DNA of 64,000 nucleotides from Trichopria drosophilae (lineage: Eukaryota > Arthropoda > Insecta > Hymenoptera > Diapriidae), in contig CM059582.1 of the NCBI GenBank assembly GCA_030407085.1, positions 207,296,001-207,360,000 on the forward strand, in the 5' to 3' direction. Positions 53,880 to 64,000 of this stretch are shown here, one piece after another (position 1 is the first letter of the stretch; every line of letters starts with the position of its first letter). Below the pieces are notes generated by a model, which saw only the letters and a list, made by a program, of their open reading frames with translations, made no database searches and was not told the origin of the DNA. The translations under genes were made by a program, and so were the position numbers.

Positions 53880-56800
53880 TGTATTCGAATAGACTATTCG
53901 ATGCATAATACATGTTTACTGTGTTTTTTTCTAATTGCTGTCTGTATCATTATGATCTTATATATATACAATATATATTGGCGAGTTATCACGAGACAAA
54001 AAAGAGGGACGTATGTACGTACAAGATCACGGACACAAATTTTTTTATTGTTGATTTGGGCTCCTTAGGGTCTGAAACGTCGACATTTGATGAAAAACTA
54101 TAGGGTAATTTTTATGCCCGAAGTGACCAAATTTAATACTTCGTCCTAAGATCTAAGGTCTGGTAAGTAACTTTTGACGCGGAAGTCAGTGGTGTTGGGA
54201 AAAAAAAAATTTGTTTTTTAAATTTAATTTCTTTAAATCCATCGGTAATTTAAAAAAAAATGTGTTTTTTTGTTCACCCCAATTTTTGAAATTTTTAAAT
54301 CAATTTAGAATAAAGTAGTAATGAAAAAATCAAAGTTAAAAATTACTGAATCGAATTTTCAAAATTTGAGTTTCATAAAGGCAATTCTAACCATTTTTAT
54401 GCTCTCTTAAAAAAATCAAAGAAATTTGTCGAGAATTGACCGAGAATTTTCTCCAATATCGAAAAATCATGTATTGCAGAAAATTCTTGACCAATTCTTT
54501 TTAATTGTTTTTTATACTTTTTAGAAGTTACTAAATAATGGTTAAAATTGCCTTTATGAACCCGAATTAAAAAAAAAATGAGTCCGAACTTTTTAATTTA
54601 CACTTTTTTAGGTTTGATTACTACTTAATAGTGCCCCTTAAGATAGTATAATCTACTGTAAAAGATTTTAATTAATAAATGTTAATTATTCCAACTTTTT
54701 CAGGTATTCCATTGTTCCAGAAAATTACCACAATTTAAGTGCAAGCAATAATATTTCCTTCCTATTGACAGGATGTACCATAATATAATAATAAATAATT
54801 GGAAAAATTAATATATAAAACGCACAACCTTTTATTAATACAAAATCATTAAAAAATGTGAAAGCCAATGATATTGAACGAATTTCAATAATATAATAAG
54901 CACGTACTGAAATAAATGATTTTAAAACAATGGAAAATCATTGGTTACAGCTATTTCGAATAGATGTCTATTTATATTTAGTGATTAAGAAAACCAATTC
55001 AAATCTATTGAGATTCATTCAAAATCACTCAATGTATTTCAATTAATTTTCGTTTGCTAGGAGGCATTGTTTATCTTCACGCATATATTATTACTTAGTT
55101 CCGGTGAAATTGAATACATTTTAGTTCGTGTTTTCATGTAAAAAACAGCTAGTCAATGTTTTTTAGGTTATGTTATGTTCTATTCACGTACAGTATCCCC
55201 CGTCTTAAGTTATACCGTCGGTTCCTTAAAAAGGGCAGAAGTTTGTCCAATGTTATAACACCTCACTATCCCCACTTTCGTAACTCTGTTTATTATTACT
55301 CTGTGTCCGTTCAATGAGTGCTTCTGTGCGCGAGTCGTGAAGCGAGTGTTGCTCAGCGAAACAATGTGGTGGGGAAAGGAGAGCGAAGAGAGTGGTATAA
55401 CTTTGGACAAGCTAACGGTGAAACTTAAGATAGTCATATAACTTTGGGCGGTGACCACTGTATTATATGGAATTATAATGAAAGAATTTCAATGAAAATG
55501 GTCAAGAAATCGAAATAAAACGTGTAAAATTCGTTGTAATTCTTTTTCGTTTGTTGAGAAGAAAGTTCTATTCCTAACACACGAAAAAGAATAGATCGAA
55601 TTCAGAAATTACGTTTCCAATCCGGATTCTTGGCATTTCGAATTGAGAATGGTCACATTCCAATTCGATAAGTTCATCGATTCAAGATAAAATTCAAGAT
55701 ATCAAGTACAATTTTTAGTATAATTTTGATTATTAATATAAAGAATATAATTTATTCGAAATGTTAATTTTTCGTATAATTATTAAGATTTCATATTCAG
55801 AATAGCACTTTCTTATAATCATAACACCAACTACTAAAATGTCGATACTAAACTTTCGTATAGTGCACCGATTTTCCCTATTTTCGTATAAAAATATTAA
55901 AATTTAATACATTTATACTAAATTTTAATATTGTTGGTCTCTCAATGTATGTATTATGGTTTAGGCTTAATAAAACTGTAATTGGGTTTCGTAGGTGACA
56001 ATAAATAAAAAAAATTTTAAAAAATGATCTTTTTGTTCTTACTATGTGCAAACTATTATCCAAGTAGTCAAAAAACATCGTTAAAAACACTTAAAGTGAT
56101 TTAAAAAAGTAGAGCACACATTTTAAGATCTTACCAAGACTTGTTAAATATGATGTCTCAGGATCAAGTTTTTAATTATCTATTATCACTATGAAAGAAA
56201 TAATTTAACTCGTTAGAATTCCAACTCCTTTTTTGTATTAATTATTACACTTAATTTATATTTATGCACTAATTTCTTTCTATCGTGTGTGTCGTTATTT
56301 AAAATGTGTCTATAAAAAATATCTCAAAACCAAAACTCGTTACTTAACGTTAATATAATTTGAAATAAGATAAACTTACAATCTCCAGCATAAGATCTTA
56401 TTGACATTCATAATTTAAGAAGTCATAAGTAACACTTCTTTAAGAGCTCTTTTTCAAACTATCAAATTTAAGTTTATTTTAAAGTATCTTTTAGATACAT
56501 TGCTAGAAAGAGTTCTGTAACTTTGTTTAGCTTTTTAAAATTATTTTAGACAGACTTGCACACACTAAAACTGTAGTAGTCAAATTTAATTCCAAAGGAG
56601 TAAAAATCGAACGGCTGAATCAATTTTAATGTTAAGGAAAATATTTTCAGTACTCTAGATTACATAATGTAGTCCTTACTGAGGGGAGGAGGGGGTGTTT
56701 GTAATTACTCTATTGAATTTTACTCCATTACATTAAAAAAATACTCCAAATGATTAAAAAGTCTTTGCTGCTTTTTATAATACTGAAGTTACTCCAACTG

Positions 56801-57229
56801 TTTTAGAGTGTTGTTGAAAGAAACCCTCGAGTGTATCAAAGCTAATAAATGACTTTAAAATTGAATCCACTAAGTTCACGTGTTTCGTTTAAGCTACAAC
56901 GAGCCTAGTAATAAGAAAGTTCAGAAATTTGAGTATATGTGTATACATCACAGACATAAGTTAGATTAGGAGTATGATATGTTTATATTTAATACCAGAC
57001 TATTTGAGATACAACAAGAGGTAATTAAAAGAAAGTATCTATAGAGACTCAAGTTTCATTGAATATAAGACGATTACCCATATCTCAGAGAATATAACAT
57101 GTTTTATATCTTCTTTGAAATTAACTATGAAAAGATTCAGTTACTATCATCATAACCAACTTTTCATCATCAAAACCGATTCAGATACTATTCATCCCAG
57201 TTTAAATAATTACATACAATAGTCCCGGT
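53880..57229. other. Intergenic region with decayed repeats
   Basis: Apart from the dispersed repeat at 55064-55275 and a piece near 54170-54350 related to the 10083-10747 element (AGTCAGTGGTGTTGGGAAAA), no gene or RNA was recognised. Confidence 0.45.
55064..55275. repeat. Dispersed repeat, copy 2
   Basis: Matches 51395-51506 plus 51748-51832 without the microsatellite. A further piece, AGATCGAATTCAGAAATTAC then GTTTCCAA, is shared between 50050 and 55594, but in a different order relative to this unit. Confidence 0.7.
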
Positions 57230-57440
57230 GTATTTGCTGCTCGCTGTATTTACGTCCCAGCATATTTGCCCGGTTCCACCTCCTTATATTTCCCTGTCGC
57301 CGCTCTCATTTCCCCCACCTTGCGAGCAGGGCCTCAGAAAGGGCCTGCTATGACGTCACGAACGTAACACGACTGAGGAGAGTGGGAGAAGCGGTCCCCT
57401 TCTTTTGGTAAATATAAAGAGACTGGAGGGAAAAGCGATG
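57230..57440 (+). promoter_or_regulatory. GC-richer island with a CRE and TATA box
   Basis: This stretch is far richer in G+C than its surroundings. It holds a full cAMP-response-type site TGACGTCA (57351-57358) and, 55 bases on, TATAAA (57413-57418). No coding exon was recognised downstream. It could be a promoter of an unseen transcript or part of a mobile element. Confidence 0.3.
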
Positions 57441-58029
57441 AACCTAGTGGGTAACTATACTGTGACTCTACTGTATTCATTTTAGTTGACTTACGTAAGT
57501 TTCTACAACGATTCTTATTAAAACTGGAGATGTAAGGAGATTTTTAATAAATAGAGATACGCAATAAGAGCGTTAGAGTTAAATCTTCCAAATGAATTTT
57601 GAACATGCATTTTACAATTGATATAATTTTCTGAACTGATTTCTATTTTATTAATTGGACACAATAAATAAGAAACTTTCAAGGTAAAATATTGGCAAGG
57701 TATTATCTCCACACACAAAATGGTGAAAGTGTAGTACTTTTTATGGAAGTTCCATTCTCTGGCCGTTTTGGCAGAAATCATCAATTTTGAATTATTTCGT
57801 ATCTGATTCGCTTTAAGTTACCAACGTATAATACATTCGTTAAAGGGTTAAAATAACTTTTTTTACCGACATTCTCTTCAAACTTTGAATTTTTTCGTCA
57901 CGAAAAATGTTGGCCGCCATGTGGACATATTTTATTTTAAATTTTCCAACTCATTGTGTCCACATTTGGACAGAATCAAATTTGGACCTTCAATAGACGA
58001 AATATGAAATTTGAATGAAGGAAAGTTTT

Positions 58030-58330
58030 AACCAGTGGACTTTAAAAAAACAACATCTGTGGACATTAAAAAGAGGATGTATAATGGACCGAGAGTGTCC
58101 AAAATACATGTATTGGATATACAATGGACGTACACTGGACCGTCTTGAAGGGTCCAGAATACATTAGGTGTACTATTGGATATTAAAACAAAGAATTTTA
58201 AGGTCCAAAAATTGTCTTACAATTATAAAACTGCTTGTTCATACGATGGACGTCCATTATTTGCCCATGAAAACAAACAAATTTAAGGATGAATAATGGA
58301 CGTGCAATGGACGTCCACATATGTACACCC
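58030..58330. repeat. TGGACGTCCA-rich repeat
   Basis: Repeated TGGAC, GGACGTCCA and GTCCA motifs in both orientations over 300 bases, just upstream of the cystatin-like gene promoter. It looks like a decayed mobile element. Confidence 0.4.
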
Positions 58331-58654
58331 ATGTGCAATAATTCTATCGCTTTTATTATATTCGTTAAAATTTGTAAGAAGGGGCATGCCAACATTTTTT
58401 TAAAATGTTGTAGTGTAAAAATGAACATTTTTGGTGATGAGGATAATTATTATAAAAACGAAATAAAAAAAATTGGTTATAAAATACTGCTAGTGGTAAC
58501 GCTTGAAAATACTTTTCATACTAATATGATGACACTTGTATGGGGAAATACCGATTTTTCGTGTTTGCTTCTACACAGCTTTGAATGGTACAGGAAAGTC
58601 CTTGGTTATATTCGGCATTTAGCATCGAAATATACTACACGCCTATGATGAAAG

Positions 58655-58688
58655 TATAAAGGTAGGAAGTCGTTGAACGGGTTCATTC
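58655..58688 (+). promoter_or_regulatory. Core promoter of the cystatin-like gene (TATA box and initiator)
   Basis: TATAAA at 58655-58660 is followed by TCATTC at 58683-58688, which fits the arthropod initiator TCA(G/T)T(C/T). The A of the initiator (58685) is 30 bases after the first T of the TATA box, the expected spacing. The 5' UTR would be about 87 bases. Confidence 0.6.
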
Positions 58689-58771
58689 GAATCTCAGTTG
58701 CCCACCTGGTAGTGTCGTTTAGTATTTAGGAACAAAAAACATGATTTTTTAAGAACTATATAAATTCGGCA

Positions 58772-59599
58772 ATGAAGGTCTTTAGTAAGATGTCGAGTAT
58801 TTTTATTCTATTACTAGTATTGTTTGTTTATTCGATCGTTGGCCAGCTGTGTGTTAAAAAACCTGTGCCAGATGAAGACGAACTTAAAGAAGTGGCTGTG
58901 AAACATTTGAACGAATTTTTGCCATCGGGTACTCCGTACGTGACTAGTACTATTAACAACCTAGAGGAGGTATAATCAAATTTTATCTATTTTGATTTTA
59001 AAAAATGTCAGTAAATACTAAGAATGTGTGAAAAGAAGAAATATTTGTTAAATTTAACAGAAAGATTCTCTGGTTCCATAAAAGTATTTAATTGGTTACG
59101 TAAAATAAGAAGAATTTTTCGTGTAAAATAATTAGTAACATAATCATTTATATTTGTTATGGTTTTTTTCATTTATTTCTTCAATTTTGTAATTTTAATT
59201 ATTTGTTTTATAGCAACCGTCTTTACCATTTTTCTCTAAGAATCGATTGATGTAATGTAATTTGGAAATACCAAACTGAATTGCAAAAAAATGTAGAATC
59301 GAAATTTAAAAATCTTTTTAAAATTCAACATTGTTTATCTTTTGTAGATTCCACCACCATACGTTCATTACAAAGTGAGTGTCAATCTACAAGCAGCTTG
59401 CAGAGGAACTGTTTGTCAATATCCAAATGAAATATGTTCGATGAGCATATTTATCAGAGACAATGGAGAAGCTGAAGTACAACCAAAAACTGTTGAGTGT
59501 CGAAATGCAAGGGCTCCTGCTACACGTCAGACATATCAAGAAGTGTTTTCAAGATTTCCATTCAAACAGAAATCTTCAACGTTGAATTTTGAAGGATGA
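58772..59599 (+). CDS. Small secreted protein, cystatin-like, two exons
   Basis: Exon 1 is 58772-58969 and exon 2 is 59348-59599; they join in phase 0 with GT-AG borders and give 149 residues. The first 24 residues are a typical signal peptide (SSIFILLLVLFVYSIVG core), so the product is probably secreted. The mature part has an amphipathic N-terminal stretch (DELKEVAVKHLNEF) and five cysteines. The last two cysteines frame a strand-rich segment (ICSMSIFIRDN to TVECR) spaced as in the C-terminal hairpin of cystatins. The first inhibitory loop of cystatins, QxVxG, is not present: IPPPY lies at that place. It may therefore be a cystatin-fold protein that does not inhibit papain-type proteases, or another secreted family. 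ATG at 58790 (residue 7) is an alternative start. Confidence 0.6.
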
Positions 59600-59717
59600 A
59601 GAGACTAAATCCAGTCATTTGTTTTACTTACATTTCTAAGTCTCGAAAATACAAGATAATAATTTGTGTAAAAATTAGTTTATGTTTATTTTAAATATCT
59701 TCATGAATTTGTGAGTT

Positions 59718-59723
59718 AATAAA
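59718..59723 (+). promoter_or_regulatory. Polyadenylation signal of the cystatin-like gene
   Basis: AATAAA lies about 120 bases after the TGA stop at 59597-59599. A second AATAAA lies about 30 bases further on. Confidence 0.55.
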
Positions 59724-59915
59724 AAAAATATTGTACAATTTTGTGGATAAAAATAAATTATTTGGATAAATATAAATTTTTAACCAACACGTATAGGTTA
59801 CATTTATGACTAAGTGTATTTTGGTGACGAATAAAAGTGCAGTAATTTGTTAGATTCGTTATGAGAACATTTTTCGTTTGTTTCGTTCATTAAACTTTTG
59901 AAGTAACAATAATTT

Positions 59916-60425
59916 AACCCTTTAATGACCAATAATGTACATAAATTTATCGTGAAGTTGGAAAGTACTTTTTAGTATAGTAAAACGCAACAAAAATGTT
60001 TAAGCTATAAGATGGAACTATTTTAAAAAATTAAATTTCCAAATGCCGGTTCAAAAATGTAGACCTTTTTTTCAAAATCATAGTAGCATGTATTCGATAG
60101 ATTGACCCAAATCAAATCACTTCAAACTAGGTATCCCGTTGTTTTTGAGGTCGTTGAGTCCAAATCTGATGTTAGTTATCAAAAATTCAAAATGGCACAA
60201 TCCGGAATCAGCGACCCCAAAAACCACCAAGTATGAAGAGTGAGGTGATTTCTTTTGATTTTAGTAAGTACGTTTGTCACGTTGAATCCACCATTTTGAA
60301 TTTTTGAAAACTAACTCCAAATTTGGAGTCAGCGACCCCAAAACCCCCCGGGAACTGAGTTTAAACTGATTTCATTCAGGTCAGTCGACTGAGTATATTT
60401 TTGTTAAATAAATGCTAGTATTTTT
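59916..60425. repeat. Remnant with a TTAACCC end and inverted ATGGC segments
   Basis: TTAACCCTTTAATGACC resembles the left end of the TTAA family. TTCAAAATGGCACAATCCGG at about 60186 and CACCATTTTGAATTTTTGAA at about 60291 are partial mirrored copies. No right end is found. Confidence 0.4.
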
Positions 60426-60595
60426 TTATTTTTAAATTTGCGCATTTTTCGACACACCATTCGACAGAGCAGGGTTTGAGCAATAAAAAATGTTTATTTC
60501 AATTTTTTTTTACTGCGCTTTATTACTAAAAGGTACACTCAAACATTCCGTTAAATTTATGTACCTTTGGTCCTTAAACTCAACTTCAACCGGCG

Positions 60596-60640
60596 ATCGA
60601 AAGTTCCTGGGTTCAAGTCCCGACCCATCAAATCTCTCTA
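60596..60640 (+). other. tRNA-like B-box remnant
   Basis: CTGGGTTCAAGTCCCGACCC contains a perfect B-box core, but no A box or cloverleaf can be made upstream. Probably a SINE remnant. Confidence 0.3.
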
Positions 60641-61410
60641 GTTTGGTCTTTATTTTTTTTAATAATAAAATTATGAATTTCGACTTTGAATGAAAATTGA
60701 CACAATAATAATTCTCCGTGACTGTAGGAAATTGGTTTTGCTCCTGAATGTACTCATTTTGTTACCCAGGGAGAGAAAGTGCTGTTTTGCTCCCGCGGCA
60801 TAGTGAGCAAAACAACACATCTATATCATTTTTTCAATACCGCTTGTTTGAAACTTTGTTACGAGAAAAGGTTCAAATCGCAAATAATATACATAAATAA
60901 AATACGTAACTGATTATTTCTAGAACGGATATTTCTTAATTTTTCACAAACTAGACTTTATAAAAAGGGTGAGAGGTAGAAATGTTTGGTTTAAAACTAA
61001 CTGAACTTTTCTTCGAGACTTGAATTTTAAAACGTGCATAGTGATATTTTGGAAACGATGAAAGCATCAAACTATCGAAATTGATATTGCAGACCAGAAT
61101 GCTCCGAGAGTTGATCAATGAGTAAGTTGAAATTTTTTCAAAGATTTTCATTTTTAAATATCCATAATTCTGAGCTAAAAATAATAAATAAAAAATTCCT
61201 CCATTTCTAGACAATTTTTTTTATTTGCGGCGCATTTTAAATTCTTTCATATTGGTTTTCAAAATCTTAAGATGCATATTTTGAAGTTCAAGATAGAAGA
61301 CGGGATTTCTTTGTTTTAAAAAGGAAATCTGAAAAGATATCAATGTGAAAAAAAACAAGATATAAAGACATTAAAATTTTAAAAATTAAATTTTTTGTTA
61401 AATACCCTTA

Positions 61411-62437
61411 ACCCATTAACGCCTGAAATGACAATTTTTATACTTCATTTTCAATCAAGTATTTCGTATCAAAATCAAAGTTGAAATCAATTGAGAGGAG
61501 CGTATCCTACTGTTTTCGAGGTCGCTCTTCAAGATTCCGTCAAAATTGAGTTTCAGCCATCAGAAATTCCAATATGGCGCCGAATATTAAAAAAAATTTC
61601 CAAAAAATTGGGAATTTTTTTTACTTATCAATTTTTTTCGAGCTATTAGAATGTTGGGATTCTATTGAAACTCTGAACAAAGGTGAACAAAATACTTCAA
61701 TTTTAAGGAAAAATTTTACTTTTATACCCTACATCATTCTAACGACCTCAAAATGGCGTCAACAATGAAAATGTCTGAGAAATTTCTGGACGCTCTAACT
61801 CAAAAACTACGAACTTTAAAAAAAAATGCCCAGAATGAAAAGTTCTTAAAATTCATCAAGCGATATAGTGGAATTTTTTCAAAATTTTTTGATGACATTT
61901 GGAGACATTTTTTTCAACATTTTTTTCAAAATTGTAATTTATTTACAAAAAATTCTGAAAGAAATTTAGTGTATTCTCTGATGAATTCTAAAAGTTATTT
62001 GTTCTTTGCAATTTTTTCGAAAAGTTGATAGTTTTCGAGGAAATGAATTTCAAAACGATTTTTCCCCCCAAAAACTATTAACTTTTGGAAAAAATTGTAA
62101 AGAACAAAAAACTCGTAGAATTCATAAGTGAATACACTAAATTTTTTTCAGAATTTTTTGTAAATAAATTACAATTTTGAAAAAAATGTTGAAAAAAAAT
62201 TTCTCAAAATGTCATCACAAAAATCTGAAAAAATCCACTATATTTCTCGATTATTTCTAAGAACTTTTCATTCTTAGCATTTTTTTTTAAAAGTTCGTAG
62301 TTTTGAGTTAGAGCGTCCAGAAATTTCTCAAAGACATTTTCATTGTTGACGCCATTTTGAGGTCGTTAGAATGATGTAGGGTATAAAAGTAAAATTTTTT
62401 CTTAAAATTGAAGTATTTTGTTTACCTTTGTTCAGAC
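61411..62437. repeat. Foldback element with a TTAACCC end
   Basis: CTTAACCCATTAACGCCTGA at about 61409 opens the left side. Arms of about 380 bases (about 61660-62040 and 62070-62437) mirror each other around 62050. The right side breaks off after TTTACCTTTGTTCAG without a matching GGGTTAA, so the right end appears truncated. Confidence 0.6.
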
Positions 62438-62658
62438 CTTGTGTACTGGCCAGTTTGTGAGTATAAAATATCATCAATTTTCCATATGAAATGTAACAAA
62501 ATCATGGATTATTTTTCGATACCTTTTTTTAGATGAAACGTGGACAGTTTTTACAGTGCTTCTGCAAACGGACGCAGAATATTTAACACGAACAACCAAG
62601 ATACTTTTTTGTCTAGTTTATAGATGTTAATTTAGGTTATATTATGTAGACGTTTTGA

Positions 62659-62789
62659 TTACGATAACTTAAAAATTGTCTGGACACTTTTTATGCAGTT
62701 TCTGTTGTACTTTTGGAGTAGACGTTTTTTGAGCCTGACTATTAATAGGAAAAAGATTAAATTTCGTTCGGCCGCTTTAATAAGAGTAT

Positions 62790-62875
<86 letters not shown>

Positions 62876-63003
62876 ACACTGCTATTGTTATTACTTTCGT
62901 TAACATTTTCATCGGTTACTTCGTAGGAGTTTATATACTCAGCATAAGTGTATAGGTTTTCTTCATAATTTTCCTGAAATGCCTGATATAATTTAATCCA
63001 ACT
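62659..63003 (-). CDS. Possible terminal exon with a poly-aspartate run
   Basis: On the - strand an open frame of 114 codons runs from a possible acceptor (CATAG before 63003) to a TAA at 62659-62661. It has no ATG. The first part reads like protein (SWIKLYQAFQENYEENLYTY, then an Asn/Glu/Ser-rich stretch). Then come 28 GAT codons made by a perfect ATC microsatellite (62791-62874), then YTLIKAAERNLI and a basic tail. I do not recognise it. It could be the 3' exon of a gene that lies to the right, a transposon fragment, or a chance open frame around a trinucleotide repeat, since such repeats lack stops in this frame. The acceptor has a T-run 15-20 bases upstream but not directly before the AG. 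Confidence 0.3.
62791..62874. repeat. (ATC)28 microsatellite
   Basis: Twenty-eight uninterrupted ATC units. Read on the - strand they are 28 GAT (Asp) codons in the possible exon at 62659-63003. The lack of interruptions suggests a recent and probably length-variable repeat. Confidence 0.95.
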
Positions 63004-64000
63004 CTATGGTCACTAGCGTCAGATAAAAAAAATTATAATCAGACGAGAAAGAGTGATCTTATTACTAAACTTACACAATGCAGACAGGCGATCCACACCA
63101 GGCGACTATTCGCGAGATACTGATTATTGTCTTCTAATTTAATAACAAGGTACAATTTTTCCTAGAACCGCGGTCAACGAAAAGAATAACAACCGCCGAA
63201 CGTAAACAATATACCTTAAAGATTGTAAAATGAAAATAGTTCGCTGTATTGTATATGTGCCCTTCTCCAATCGACAATTTATTTCATACATGTTTTTAAT
63301 AATATTGCTGAATATATATTAGGTAGGATTTTTTGACAAATTTTGACTGATTGTATGATTTGTGTTTAGTTATTTCCTAGGCCTCTTGTACAGACAACTT
63401 GGCAAATATATTGTTTATGTGTGTTGAAATTTCATACACGTGTATTTGAATATTAGCAAAAGTACATTAAAAATCCTGTATATATTTCGGTTTCGCCATT
63501 TTGAATTTGAGAATCCGTACCAGACACGAAACACCTCAATTCAATAAATATATAGTACAATTTAATATTTAATTAATTCAATTAAATGTTTAGTTAAATG
63601 TACTAATTTTGTTATTAGTTAGTTAGTAAGTAGTAGTTTGTAAGTTCTTTTTAGTTTATTTCGTTTGATGTGAAAAAGTCTTCTTTTTGGTAAATAACGT
63701 AGGGTTTTTGAAGCGTTTCCAATTTGATCATGATTACTATTTACTACTAAAAATTCTTAGTAACAATGTGAATATAAGTTGAAGTTAATAACGGATATTT
63801 AATCTAAAACAAATGTAATGCAATATTATTTAGTTCAGAATAATTCAAAATATGACATAGACATTCGATATATCCGATAAATACTACAATATATACAGCA
63901 TTATCGTCGATAAAAGTTCTCTCTTATGAAAGGTTTAATTAATTCAATGGAATAACTGGTTTCCTCTACATTTCAAGTGTTATCTACTATACACTACACA
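63004..64000. other. Right edge of the window, nothing recognised
   Basis: AT-rich sequence with one CGCCATTTTGAATTTGAGAA motif at about 63493. If the possible exon at 62659-63003 is real, this would be its upstream intron. Confidence 0.4.

Overview
This is a piece of a nuclear eukaryotic genome, almost certainly an insect. It is AT-rich, its host genes are split by GT-AG introns, it carries a Bel/Pao LTR retrotransposon and Penelope-like DNA (both common in arthropods), and the promoter of one gene fits the arthropod initiator. I cannot name the order with confidence.

Three host genes are supported. (1) The 3' part of RCE1, the CAAX prenyl protease 2, lies on the + strand in four exons between 1050 and 15399; its 5' end is outside the window. 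(2) A complete KCTD3/SHKBP1-type BTB plus beta-propeller protein lies on the - strand in ten exons between 49385 and 16449. Its reading frame is continuous across all nine junctions and gives 708 residues. The two genes converge, with stop codons about 1 kb apart. (3) A two-exon secreted protein resembling a cystatin lies on the + strand at 58772-59599, with a clear TATA box and initiator. A possible exon with 28 consecutive aspartates lies on the - strand at 62659-63003.

The rest of the window is mostly repeats. Introns of KCTD3 and RCE1 are swollen by foldback and TTAA-flanked elements with CCC/GGG ends (piggyBac-like): 17078-19413, 20482-22012, 40091-42519 and 43659-47955. Several carry tandem arrays built on the same short module, AAAATGGCGGATCCAATATGGCGG. 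KCTD3 intron 7 also holds a young 6.6 kb Bel/Pao element (26063-32683; LTRs nearly identical, 5-bp target duplication, one in-frame stop) and a broken two-exon gene fragment resembling transposon-associated SWIM/YqaJ proteins. A 725-bp Penelope-like element with direct repeats, a hammerhead-like motif and a 13-bp target duplication sits in KCTD3 intron 9.

The 49.4-58.6 kb intergenic region is a mosaic of nested elements: an ACGTT-rich terminal-repeat element, a CCCAGATAACA element containing a foldback and a captured satellite unit, and a long CA/CG microsatellite. The most interesting theme is that long inverted repeats sit inside introns of transcribed genes, so the pre-mRNAs could form long hairpins. 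The shared ATGGCGG module also resembles YY1/Pho-type binding sites.
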